Both the position numbers and the translations under genes were made by a program. Under the pieces are notes generated by a model, which was not told the DNA's origin, made no database searches, and saw nothing but the letters and a program-made list of their open reading frames with translations. Source: Bradyrhizobium sp. Gha (lineage in GTDB: Bacteria; Pseudomonadota; Alphaproteobacteria; Rhizobiales; Xanthobacteraceae). Taken from it: a stretch of 64,000 bases of DNA. Shown one piece after another: positions 54,079 through 62,626 of this stretch. Within the stretch, counting starts at the first letter, position 1; every line of letters starts with the position of its first letter. The stretch spans positions 558,001-622,000 of the forward strand of contig NZ_FOQM01000001.1 in the NCBI RefSeq assembly GCF_900113735.1, given 5' to 3'.

Positions 54079-55029
54079 TCAACTCCTGGTGCTGGCCGTC
54101 TTGTCGAGCGCCGCCCGCAAGCCTTCGGCGAGCTTGACCGCGTCGTCGTTCGCCCAGAAATGCATGAAGAACAGGCGCGGCTGCTCGTCCAGCATGTGGC
54201 TATGGAGTGCGGTCACCTCGATGCCGTGTGTCCGCAACGCCAGGATCACCGGGTTGACCTCGTCGCCCGTCAGAACGAAGTCGCCGGTGATCGCGGCCTT
54301 GCCGCCGCCGGTCGGCTGAAAATTGATGCCGATAGCAACGCCCATCGGACCGACGGGCGTCAGCGGCATCCCCTCTTGCGTGATCGGGTCGCGCCGCTTC
54401 ACGTTGAACTGGTACACGCCTCCATTCGCCTGACCTTTGACGCCGATGATCTGGTCGAGCTTCGCGGTGTCGAGATCGACAAATGGCGGCGGGCTCGTCG
54501 GGGCTGCGACGGTGAGCGGGGTTTTGCTTTCGGCGAGCGCATCGTGGATCGCCGAGGCCAGCTTGACGGGGTCGCCATGTCCGGCGATGTGCATGTAGAA
54601 GGTTGCCGGGCTCGCGCGCAGCAGATGATTGTGAACAGCGGTGATCTCGAGCCCGCTCGCGATCATCTTTGCCATCACCGGGTTGATCTCGCTCTCCAGC
54701 AGCACGAGGTCGCCCATCACCATGGCGCCGCCGTGAGCGGGCTTGAAAGCCACCCAGCCGCCGAGCGCCAGCGCCGGCTTGATCGTCACACCGTCCAAAG
54801 TCACGGAGAGGTCCGTGCGGGGAAAGCCGTAGCGGTGGACATCGTCGGAGACGACCGGCTTGCGGCCGAGCGTCTCGTCGATTTTTGGCCAGTCGACGCC
54901 ATCCGCCGCACGGGCGGTCGAAACGAATGGCGTGAACATATCCCGGCTGATCTGGCCATCTGCGCCGACGATGGCGACACAGGCGCCAACCAGCAGCAGA
55001 GCTGCAAACGAGACGATCTGCTTCGGCAT
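54079..55029 (-). CDS. secreted DUF1259 protein (chromate cluster)
   Basis: A 316-aa protein with an N-terminal signal peptide (IVSFAALLLVGACVAIVG). Two homologous DUF1259 repeats follow. Each has a hydrophobic strand, a Gly-rich turn and a conserved His pair: HNHLL near residue 150 and HSHML near 280, each followed by FYMH or FFMH. The repeat unit is common in bacterial proteins linked to chromate resistance. The His residues suggest metal binding, but the function is not proven. The ATG at 55029 has a GGGAG site. Confidence 0.88.
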   Translation of the reverse strand: MPKQIVSFAALLLVGACVAIVGADGQISRDMFTPFVSTARAADGVDWPKIDETLGRKPVVSDDVHRYGFPRTDLSVTLDGVTIKPALALGGWVAFKPAHGGAMVMGDLVLLESEINPVMAKMIASGLEITAVHNHLLRASPATFYMHIAGHGDPVKLASAIHDALAESKTPLTVAAPTSPPPFVDLDTAKLDQIIGVKGQANGGVYQFNVKRRDPITQEGMPLTPVGPMGVAIGINFQPTGGGKAAITGDFVLTGDEVNPVILALRTHGIEVTALHSHMLDEQPRLFFMHFWANDDAVKLAEGLRAALDKTASTRS

Positions 55030-55126
55030 GGTTGCTCTCCCGGTGTTGCTCCCGCCCGGTTCCGTCAGTGTCGCCGCGCCCCGGGCGACGGCGGCACGCT
55101 GCAGCGAAAACGAACAGCCATATCCG

Positions 55127-55945
55127 TCATCGCTTGACCTTGTTGGTCGGCCAATTGTGCGTCTCGCTGGTGGCATCGCGGCACCAGCGATAGAACGCGT
55201 CGTAGAGCAGCATGCCTGCATTCAGCTGTTCGAGGTCGTCGTCGAACATGCGCGACAAGCCCAGCGAAGCGGCAAGCAGGCCTGGAGCTTCCGGAGAGAG
55301 ATCGGGCCGCGCCGTGTCCGCGGCCCGCACCATCTCCGCGAGCCGTTCCATCGGCGGCGTCGACAGACCGAACTCCTGCACCATCACGTCGAAGGTGCAG
55401 CGTTCGCCGCGATGGCTCCAGAACACGTTCTCGATGTCGAACGGTGTGGCGTTGAAGCGCTCGGCCGTGGCCTCGACTTCCGCGGATGCCACGTACAGGA
55501 AGACGGCGGCCGGATCGACGAAGCGCCGGATCAGCCAGGGACAGGCAATGCGGTCGATCTTGGGCCGCGCCCGTGTGACCCAGACCGTGCGGCCCCGACC
55601 GTCACGCTTCGGGATTTTGTCCGTCGGAACTGTTGGAAGCTTCGCTTCCGTCCAGGCGAGATGGCCGCCTTCCAGGACTTCCGCCGCCACCTTGCCATAG
55701 CGGAGCCACGCGGCCGTTCCTTCGCTGAGCTTCTGCCCCTTTTGGCAGACGACGACCACGGACTGCCCCGTCAAGCGCGAGCTCCAGTCCTGAATATCGA
55801 GATGGGAGCGTCTGACCGCGCCGGGTATCAAGCGCGGATCGGCCGCGAAATCCTCGTCGACGCGGACATCGATGAGCGTCGGCGCGTTTGCCGTGCCGAT
55901 CAGGCGGGAAAGTTTGTCGGGTGAGATAGAGGTATATGATGACAT
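55127..55945 (-). CDS. rhodanese-ChrB fusion, chromate resistance protein
   Basis: A 272-aa protein with two parts. Residues about 1-105 are a rhodanese domain with active-site Cys67 (VVVVCQKGQKLSEG) and the DVRVDEDF start. Residues about 110-272 match the C-terminal domain of chromate sensor/resistance protein ChrB (WVTRARPKIDRIACPWLIRR and GERCTFDVMVQEFGL). A typical ChrB has a DNA-binding N-terminal domain. Here it is replaced by rhodanese, so it may act as an enzyme rather than a repressor. The ATG at 55945 is used. It heads the chromate cluster. Confidence 0.9.
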   Translation of the reverse strand: MSSYTSISPDKLSRLIGTANAPTLIDVRVDEDFAADPRLIPGAVRRSHLDIQDWSSRLTGQSVVVVCQKGQKLSEGTAAWLRYGKVAAEVLEGGHLAWTEAKLPTVPTDKIPKRDGRGRTVWVTRARPKIDRIACPWLIRRFVDPAAVFLYVASAEVEATAERFNATPFDIENVFWSHRGERCTFDVMVQEFGLSTPPMERLAEMVRAADTARPDLSPEAPGLLAASLGLSRMFDDDLEQLNAGMLLYDAFYRWCRDATSETHNWPTNKVKR

Positions 55946-56243
55946 GCGGCGCCCTTGGTGAACAGGACGCGATTCTTTGGCATGTCGCCTCGCGGGGAGA
56001 TCGCAATTCCCCGTAGCATGAATAAAGGCCCTGATGACCGGGCTGTCAACCCGGCTCCAGCCAAAAGAGGGCAAATCAACGGCCAGGATGTCCGTGATCC
56101 CGGCGTCGGGGCGCGCTCTCGTGGCACCTTCCCGAAGGTGGGGGCTTTTCCTCAGGAACCCCGAGGGATATCATACGTTGCCGCGCTGTTCTTGAAAGTG
56201 GCGCGCCGCTGAACTTCAAAACGCGTTCATTGAGCTGCAGGCG
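55946..56243. other. divergent intergenic region, chromate cluster / LuxR gene
   Basis: This 298-bp stretch should hold promoters for both directions. I see no strong operator or repeat and no supported gene. Confidence 0.4.
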
Positions 56244-58346
56244 ATGAAAGCGCACATGGCTCCCATCCGTTTGGTGATCGCAGATCGGCGCCCGATCGTT
56301 CTGCAGGGCTTTGACTCGCTGTTTGCGGCAGAGCGCGACTTCGCGATCGTCGCGTCGTGTCTCGATGGAGCCGGTTGCCTCAAGGCAGTTCGGACCTTGA
56401 CGCCGGATCTGGTGCTCGTCGAGGACGGATTTTCTGACGTGACGGCCTCTGACTTGCTCGCGATCGTCAAGGCCGAACATATTCCGACACGGCTGGTCTT
56501 CTACACCGCATCCGTTGCCCATGGCGACCTCGCCGCCGCCATCGCAGCGGGTTCTTGCTGCGCGATTTCGATGCGCGAGGAGCCCGAAACCTTGGTGCAA
56601 TCGCTGCGGCTGGTGGCACCCACGCCCGTTCGGACGACTGCCGGCCGGAAGAAAAATGGTGCGTTGGGCGAATATGAAAATGGAGCGGCGGCGCTGACGA
56701 ACCAGGAGCGCAAGATCATGCGCCTGGTCGCTTACGGCATGTCGAACAAGCAGATCGCACGCCAGCTCAACGTCTCCCCGGAAATCATCAAGGCGCGGCT
56801 CGATCACATCTCGGCACAGCTCGAGATCAGAACCCGCGCCGAGATGGCAGTGTTCGCACTGTCGCGGCTTTACGGCGGAATCGGCGCGCTTGCGGCTTTG
56901 CTTTACGCCGCGCTGGACGACGTTCAGCCGGCCAACGCAGCCGCATTCGGCCACGAGCCCACCGATACGTTCACGATGATGACCCCGGACGGCAGCGCCG
57001 GCGTCATCACCCTCAAAATCAGCCCCAAAACGACGACGTCCGCTTCGGACAAGACGGCCAGATCCCTATTCAAGGGCGGCCGCATCGAGAATTCCATCGC
57101 TGAGACGCCGGCGCGGGCCAGCAAAGCCATCCAATCCAGTGTCGATAGTGCCTTCAGCACGATCACACTGCCGTCGGCCAGCTCTGCACGACCTGCCTTG
57201 AGCAGTTTCGGTAGTTTCATGATGACGGCGGCCGCGGTCTGGATTTCCGACCTGCTCAACAGCGTCGTGCATGCGTCCAACGTTGACGATAGCCTGACCG
57301 TTCTTGCATCAGCGACGGGAAGCGGTACGGGCGAACTGGCAACCCCCCATTCTCCCGTCAGTTCGCTTGGCAGCGTCGCTGCAAATCTCGACAGCCCCAA
57401 CAACCTCGCCTGGTGGCATCCTGAAACAGACCATCAAGCATTTGCTTTCGTGGCCCCCCTGAACGATACCCTTGTCAGAAATGACGACACCCCTCGGATC
57501 ATCGGCGCAGATGCGCGCGACGATGGCGCGGGCGGCAACGGCAATCCGCATGTCGGATCCGGATTCATCGACGCACCGATCGATCACGGCGGTTTCGAGC
57601 AGGTGGCCGCGACCGGCGTGCTTGGAAATACCGAACATGACGGAATGCAAGCGAGCGTGGCAGACGAGTCCAATCCCGCTCAATCGCAACAGGGTTCGCA
57701 GGGTGAGGACGGCGGCGAAGCCGCCAAGCAGGACGCCAAGCAGGACGGCAAGGAGGACGCAAAGCAGGACTTAGCGGACGACGATTCCACTCACGGACAA
57801 TCGCAGCGTGATTTGAACGAATCGAAAGACGGCCCGGTTACTGCCACGCAGCATTCCAAGCACGACACGACGGGAGGCGGCTCCAATCCTGGGCAAACGC
57901 AGCCTGATTTACACGGTTCGCAAGGCCGTCCAGCCGGTGCCGGGCAGCATGCCGATGATGAGGCGAAGCCGGCGGGCGGCACGAATTCCGACCAATCTCA
58001 CCGCGAGTCGCACCAGGCGTCTCAAGATGCCCCTGGAAACCCGCACGCGAGTTTGAGCCAGCACGCTGGAGCCGACGACCCAACGATCGATAACTCCCGT
58101 CAGGCCCACAAGACAGCCGCGCCGGAGCTTGGAGATTCCTTTCATTTCAAGAATGAAAATGCGGCTTCCGGAGCTTCAGATGTTTCTGATGTCCATGGTA
58201 GTCACGCACCGGATTTCGTTGACCATGGTCCGCACACAGCCGGTAACGACGTTCTGCCGCCCGTCCAGGCCTCCGACCTGATTGGCCCTCCAGGCGCGGA
58301 GCAAGCCGCCCTTCATCACGCACACGCGCACGATCTCTTCTTGTAG
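56244..58346 (+). CDS. LuxR/NarL-type regulator with degenerate receiver and long disordered tail
   Basis: A 700-aa protein of unusual architecture. Residues 6-125 form a receiver-like domain with one of the two acidic-pocket Asp residues (IADRRP) and Glu60 in place of the phospho-acceptor Asp (LVLVEDGF). The usual Lys is replaced by Arg111. Residues about 148-210 are a LuxR helix-turn-helix (LTNQERKIMRLVAYGMSNKQ, ARQLNVSPEIIKARL). Residues 211-225 are hydrophobic (GGIGALAALLYAAL). The remaining 470 residues are low-complexity, rich in Ser, Gly, Gln, His and Asp, with degenerate repeats (AKQDAKQDGKEDAKQ). No stop or frameshift occurs. It may bind DNA without phosphorylation. The tail's role is unknown. 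Confidence 0.8.
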   Translation: MKAHMAPIRLVIADRRPIVLQGFDSLFAAERDFAIVASCLDGAGCLKAVRTLTPDLVLVEDGFSDVTASDLLAIVKAEHIPTRLVFYTASVAHGDLAAAIAAGSCCAISMREEPETLVQSLRLVAPTPVRTTAGRKKNGALGEYENGAAALTNQERKIMRLVAYGMSNKQIARQLNVSPEIIKARLDHISAQLEIRTRAEMAVFALSRLYGGIGALAALLYAALDDVQPANAAAFGHEPTDTFTMMTPDGSAGVITLKISPKTTTSASDKTARSLFKGGRIENSIAETPARASKAIQSSVDSAFSTITLPSASSARPALSSFGSFMMTAAAVWISDLLNSVVHASNVDDSLTVLASATGSGTGELATPHSPVSSLGSVAANLDSPNNLAWWHPETDHQAFAFVAPLNDTLVRNDDTPRIIGADARDDGAGGNGNPHVGSGFIDAPIDHGGFEQVAATGVLGNTEHDGMQASVADESNPAQSQQGSQGEDGGEAAKQDAKQDGKEDAKQDLADDDSTHGQSQRDLNESKDGPVTATQHSKHDTTGGGSNPGQTQPDLHGSQGRPAGAGQHADDEAKPAGGTNSDQSHRESHQASQDAPGNPHASLSQHAGADDPTIDNSRQAHKTAAPELGDSFHFKNENAASGASDVSDVHGSHAPDFVDHGPHTAGNDVLPPVQASDLIGPPGAEQAALHHAHAHDLFL

Positions 58347-58378
58347 CGATCATCGTGCTCCCGCACGCGGGCGTTGCG

Positions 58379-60340
58379 TCATTCACCCGGATTTCGTCGA
58401 TCCAGCATCTCGCGCACCTTCAGCGCCAGCTTGGCCTGAGTGACCGGCTTTTCCAGGAGATCGACGCCCTTATCGAGCCGTCCCTGGTGAACGACGGCGT
58501 TGCGCGAGTAACCGGTCATGTAGAGAATGTTGAGATGCGGCCTGATCTGCTGCGCTCGCCTTCCCATCTCGCGGCCGTTCATGCCGGGCATGACCACATC
58601 GGTCAGAACGAGGTCAACCTGCTGATCCTCCTGCAACAGGATGGTCAAAGCGGCCTGAGCACTTGCGGCAGATAAAACCCGATAGTTGAGGTCTCGCAGC
58701 ACATCCGAAACGTAGCCCCTGAGATCGGCATCGTCTTCAACCACGAGAATGGTCTCGACGCTGGTGCCTTCCGCCATGAACTCGTCGGTTTCGTCCGGCG
58801 CTGGCTGCATATGGCCGAAGTAGCGGGGGAAATACATCTTGATGCTGGTCCCTTCCCCCACCTCGCTGTAGATCTTCACGTGTCCGCCGGACTGTTTGAC
58901 GAAGCCATAAACCTGACTGAGACCGAGTCCGGTTCCCTGCCCCGGCTCCTTCGTCGTGAAGAAGGGCTCGAATGCATGATTTAGAACCTCCGGGGTCATG
59001 CCCGAGCCCGTGTCACTCACGCTGATCACGGTATACTGGCCTGCCGCGAGCTCCGGGTTGACACGCGAATAGTCTTCGTCAGCGGAGACGTTCGCCGCCT
59101 CGATGGTCAGCTTTCCGCCGTTCGGCATGGCGTCGCGGGCGTTGATCGCCAGATTGACGATGGTCGATTCCAGATGGTTCACGTCCGCTTCGATCTGCCA
59201 AAGGCCGGCGCCGCCGACTGTCTGCACCTCGATACGTTCGCCCAGCGTGCGTTGCAGGAACTCCTGCAGGCCGCTCAGGAAGCCGTTGAGGTTGATCGGC
59301 TTGGGATCGAGAGCCTGGCGGCGCGAGAAAGCGAGCAACCGGCTTGTCAGCGCCGCGGCGCGTTGAGCCCCACGCTTCGCGTTCGCCAGCGCGCGGTGGA
59401 GGTTGGGCCCTCCGATGTTGCGGCTGTTGCGTTCGGCGTTCTCGAGGTTTCCCAGGACGATCATCAGCAGATTGTTGAAGTCGTGGGCGATGCCGCCGCT
59501 GAGCTGTCCGACGGCCTCCAGCTTTTGGGACGCGACAAGCTGTTCCTGGACCCGCTGAAGTTCGTCCTGGGCCTGCTTGCGCTCGGTGAGATCACGCGTG
59601 ACTTTCGCAAAACCGACGATCGCACCGCTCTCGTCGGTAATCCGGTCGATGACGACGGAGGCCCAGAAGCGCGTTCCGTCCTTGCGCATGCGCCATCCCT
59701 CGGCTTCGAACCGTCCGTTTTCGGCGGCCTCCGCCAGGGCCTTTTTCGGCACTTCTTTTTCAAGATCTTCGGGCGTGTAGAACGTGCTGAAATGCCGGCC
59801 GATGATCTCTTCCGGCCGATAGCCTTTGATGCGCTCGGCTCCGGGATTCCACGTCGCGACCCGCCCGGAGGGATCGAGCTGAAAAATGGCGTAGTCGACC
59901 ACAGCTTCAACAAGGCGGCGATATCGTCTTTCGCTCTCCAGGAGATCGATATGAGCCTGCTGTCGTTCAGTGATGTCGCGCGTGACCTTCGCAAATCCGA
60001 TCAGGGCGCCCTCCTCGTCGCGAATGGCGTCGAGAACGACGAGCGCCCAGAACCGGGTGCCATCTTTCCTGACACGCCAGCCTTCTGACGCGAAGCGGCC
60101 AGTCTCGGCGGTTGTTGCCAGCACTCGCTCGGGCAAACCCTTGTCCCGGTCTTCCGGGGTATAAAAAGTCGAAAAATGTTTGCCGATGATCTCCTCGGCG
60201 GCATACCCCTTGAGGCGCTCGGCTCCCTTGTTCCAGGTCCTGACCACACCGCCGATGTCGAGCATGAAGATGGCATAATCGACAATCGCGTTGATCAGCA
60301 GTTCGAGGCTGCGGGGATCTTCGCCGGATGTCATTTGCAT
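58379..60340 (-). CDS. PAS-PAS hybrid histidine kinase with receiver domain
   Basis: A 653-aa soluble hybrid kinase. Two tandem PAS domains of near-identical sequence (each with GKHFSTFYTPEDRD or GRHFSTFYTPEDLE) are followed by a H-box (LSGGIAHDFNNLL, near residue 283), an ATPase (NLAINARDAMP, DTGSGM and GTGLGLSQV), and a C-terminal receiver (LVVEDDADL, LVLTDVVMPGMNG). No membrane helix is present. The start at 60340 (MQMTSGEDPR) is chosen because the frame upstream has unlikely composition. The AHDFNN type of kinase often uses a conserved response regulator elsewhere. It is convergent with the LuxR-type gene. Confidence 0.88.
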   Translation of the reverse strand: MQMTSGEDPRSLELLINAIVDYAIFMLDIGGVVRTWNKGAERLKGYAAEEIIGKHFSTFYTPEDRDKGLPERVLATTAETGRFASEGWRVRKDGTRFWALVVLDAIRDEEGALIGFAKVTRDITERQQAHIDLLESERRYRRLVEAVVDYAIFQLDPSGRVATWNPGAERIKGYRPEEIIGRHFSTFYTPEDLEKEVPKKALAEAAENGRFEAEGWRMRKDGTRFWASVVIDRITDESGAIVGFAKVTRDLTERKQAQDELQRVQEQLVASQKLEAVGQLSGGIAHDFNNLLMIVLGNLENAERNSRNIGGPNLHRALANAKRGAQRAAALTSRLLAFSRRQALDPKPINLNGFLSGLQEFLQRTLGERIEVQTVGGAGLWQIEADVNHLESTIVNLAINARDAMPNGGKLTIEAANVSADEDYSRVNPELAAGQYTVISVSDTGSGMTPEVLNHAFEPFFTTKEPGQGTGLGLSQVYGFVKQSGGHVKIYSEVGEGTSIKMYFPRYFGHMQPAPDETDEFMAEGTSVETILVVEDDADLRGYVSDVLRDLNYRVLSAASAQAALTILLQEDQQVDLVLTDVVMPGMNGREMGRRAQQIRPHLNILYMTGYSRNAVVHQGRLDKGVDLLEKPVTQAKLALKVREMLDRRNPGE

Positions 60341-60462
60341 GATCGAACTCAAGGGAGGGATTGGTCCAAACGCTTCGCATTCGGCAAATGTTCCTTCCGA
60401 ACACACAATGGTACCGCTCACGGCGGCCGGCGATGGTTCAGCATGGCGTTGCGGTCGCGGTG

Positions 60463-60888
60463 CTAACGCTCCTCGGTCGGGTGCACCCATTTGTAGGGCG
60501 TGATGCTCCGCGTTGCGGTCAGCTTGATCATGTGAACGGGCGGCGCGGACCGTCCCTTCCGGCATGACCGGCACTTCAGCGAGGCCTCCAGCTTCCAGAT
60601 CGGCGTGTCGCGCGGACGACGGATCGCGTCGAGCGGCAGGCTCGCGCGCGTCTTGCATCTGACGCACTCGACCTCGAGCCAGCCCAGGCCGCCGTTGAGA
60701 CATTGCGCCACCGTCGGCGACGGCTGCGCGGGACCGCCGTAACCTTCCATGCGGACCGACCAGGCTTCAGCTTCGGCCCGGTCGGCCTCACGCACGGCCT
60801 TTTTCGCCTCTTCACGGGCGTGCTTGGCGGAGATTTCCGCGCCCATCATGCGGCCGCTCCAGATGACTTCGCGTGATTTGGTGCTCAT
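60463..60888 (-). CDS. small Cys-motif protein of unknown function, 141 aa
   Basis: A 141-aa soluble protein. The N-terminal part is helical and charged (KHAREEAKKAVREADRAEA). The C-terminal half has CVRCKTRASLPLDAIRR and, after about 30 residues, LKCRSCRKG, a CXXC-CXXC pattern typical of a zinc ribbon. No family name recognised, but the type recurs in Bradyrhizobium. It may bind nucleic acid or protein. Confidence 0.7.
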   Translation of the reverse strand: MSTKSREVIWSGRMMGAEISAKHAREEAKKAVREADRAEAEAWSVRMEGYGGPAQPSPTVAQCLNGGLGWLEVECVRCKTRASLPLDAIRRPRDTPIWKLEASLKCRSCRKGRSAPPVHMIKLTATRSITPYKWVHPTEER

Positions 60889-61167
60889 GCCGCGATCAAA
60901 GCGACGCGGAGGCGCGTTGGCAAATTATCGATGGCTGGTAGGTCGGATCCTCAAGCCGGTACTGCGTATCGTGGGTGTGGACAACGGACGCTGCGGGTCG
61001 CGGGGGCCCGGTCGCGGCGCTCCACGCTCCGATCACCCGCTCCTGTGGTTCAGCGATCAAGGCGGGTAAGACTATCGACTCGGCTCACCAATCCAGGCCG
61101 AGGAGATCAGGCCCGGAGCCGTCCTCCCCTGAAGGAACCCGAAGACGCCGACTGCGTTAAGGCCGAA

Positions 61168-61353
61168 ATGAGCCAAGTACGACGAAGAGTTCGGCAGGAG
61201 AAGACCTTGAGCGAGAGACTCGCTGAGGCAGCTCGCGAAGCGCGCGCGCAGGCAGAGCTTCTGCCGAAGGGGCAGCTGCGAGACGTTCTTCTGGAAAAAG
61301 CTCGCCAGTACGAGGCGCAAATACCCCTCAATGCTTTTCTAGGGCAGCAATGA
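61168..61353 (+). CDS. small helical protein, 61 aa
   Basis: A 61-aa helical protein (LAEAAREARAQAELLPKGQL, then DVLLEKARQYEAQIPL). The ATG at 61168 is preferred over a longer frame that has unlikely composition. It overlaps the next small gene by ATGA, which supports real translation of both. Function unknown. Confidence 0.6.
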   Translation: MSQVRRRVRQEKTLSERLAEAAREARAQAELLPKGQLRDVLLEKARQYEAQIPLNAFLGQQ

Positions 61354-61514
61354 TCAATCCGAATTGCCGCGTGTGCGAGGGACAGGGTTGGGTTTGCGAA
61401 AAGCACCCGCAGAAGGCCTGGACGCGCACAGGCTGCCAGTGCGCCCCCGTTGCACGTTGCGAATGTCAGGTGGCGCTAGCCAAGACGACGCGTCTTGTGG
61501 CGACCGAAGCCTAG
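61350..61514 (+). CDS. small Cys-rich (zinc-finger-like) protein, 54 aa
   Basis: A 54-aa protein with Cys residues at 6, 9, 16, 29, 31, 38 and 40 (CRVCEGQGWVCEKH and GCQCAPVARCECQ), a compact metal-binding arrangement. Translation is coupled to the 61-aa gene by an ATGA overlap. Proteins of this type occur widely in Bradyrhizobium. Function unknown. Confidence 0.6.
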   Translation: MINPNCRVCEGQGWVCEKHPQKAWTRTGCQCAPVARCECQVALAKTTRLVATEA

Positions 61515-61661
61515 GCGCTACGCCTACGTTGTGCGCGGCGTCCATCTGGAACGGACGCAGACGCTGGCCGGCGGCGCCAGCCATTGCAATTTCCGCTTCT
61601 CGCGGCTCCCGTCCAACCAGGACGATTGACGCCCGAGGCCACAGCGCCCGTCGGCGACTTG

Positions 61662-62426
61662 CTATCCGAGCAAGCCCTTCAGGCCGGCATAGATCGAGCC
61701 GACCGCCGTCGCGGCGACGCCGGCCAGCGGGCCGACCGTCTGCATCAGATCCTGGATCAACCGCGCACGGCGGCGGAGCTGCTCCTCGCCGACATGCTGC
61801 CCGAGCAGGCGCGCCAGCCGAAAGGCGAAAGCATTGGGTTTCCCGCCCTGGCCTAGAACGCGCGGCAAAACCTGGAAGACCACGACTCCCAGAATGTTTC
61901 CGGACACGAAGGCCAGCAGGATACTTGCACCGTATTCGAACACTTCGCGCCATTCGACCCACACCGTCGGCAGGATCGGAACGCCATCGTGAAGGCCCGT
62001 CACGGTCAGCATTGCCTGGATGCTGACGCTGGCGAGCAGCAAGGCCAGCACGAGCGCTCCCAGCGCCGAGACCCGATGCAGGGGATAGGCTGCGAACCCG
62101 AATAGCAGGGGGACCACGATCGACGCGATCCGGAGCGGGATCGGAGAGAGGTTGAAGGTGATGGTGATCAGAATATGGGTGATCGTCAGCAGGACGGCCG
62201 GAGTGACGACGTAGAGAAAGGCATGCGTTGCGAAATAGCGCAGCGGGTTCTTGTAGCGCTCGAGCCGGACGTTGACGCGATCGAGGTCGCGCCTCAGCCT
62301 GTCCAGCTCGCCGACGATCTCATCGATCTCCAGAAGCGTCGGCCGCACGACGCGCAGATCGCGCGAGCAGTGCTTGCAGGCGATGGCCTCGTCCTTGATC
62401 GTCTCGGCGCAGAAGGGACACTCCAT
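61662..62426 (-). CDS. zinc-ribbon membrane protein in the CHAT operon
   Basis: A 254-aa protein. Residues 3-20 form a zinc ribbon (Cys3, Cys6, Cys17, Cys20 in CPFCAETIKDEAIACKHC). A helical linker (ELDRLRRDLDRVNVRLERYK) is followed by four membrane helices (LYVVTPAVLLTITHILI, ASIVVPLLFGFAAY, LGALVLALLLASVSI and GASILLAFVSGNILGVVVF). A basic helical region and a hydrophobic C-terminal segment end it. Its ATG at 62426 follows the stop of the previous small gene by two bases. The zinc ribbon would sit in the cytoplasm. Confidence 0.8.
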   Translation of the reverse strand: MECPFCAETIKDEAIACKHCSRDLRVVRPTLLEIDEIVGELDRLRRDLDRVNVRLERYKNPLRYFATHAFLYVVTPAVLLTITHILITITFNLSPIPLRIASIVVPLLFGFAAYPLHRVSALGALVLALLLASVSIQAMLTVTGLHDGVPILPTVWVEWREVFEYGASILLAFVSGNILGVVVFQVLPRVLGQGGKPNAFAFRLARLLGQHVGEEQLRRRARLIQDLMQTVGPLAGVAATAVGSIYAGLKGLLG

Positions 62427-62428
62427 CG

Positions 62429-62626
62429 TCAGCGCGACTTCCTGCGCCGCATGAGGGCTTCGACCTCGTCCCTGGCCCGCGTCAGCTCGTCGCGCAGCTG
62501 ATCCCGCTTGCGCAGGAGATCGTCGCGCTCCGCAATCAGCGTCGCAGGGACAGCGATGTCGCGCCCGCAGGACGCGCAAACCAGCGCTTTATCCGCATTC
62601 TCGGCCTGGCAGTAAGGACACGTCAC
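62429..62626 (-). CDS. small zinc-ribbon coiled-coil protein, 65 aa
   Basis: A 65-aa protein. A zinc ribbon (Cys3, Cys6, Cys17, Cys20 in CPYCQAENADKALVCASC) is followed by a charged helix (ERDDLLRKRDQLRDELTR) likely to form a coiled coil. The GTG start at 62626 overlaps the stop of the secreted-protein gene (GTGA). The zinc ribbon resembles that of the next protein, so the two may dimerise or share a partner. Confidence 0.8.
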   Translation of the reverse strand: MTCPYCQAENADKALVCASCGRDIAVPATLIAERDDLLRKRDQLRDELTRARDEVEALMRRRKSR

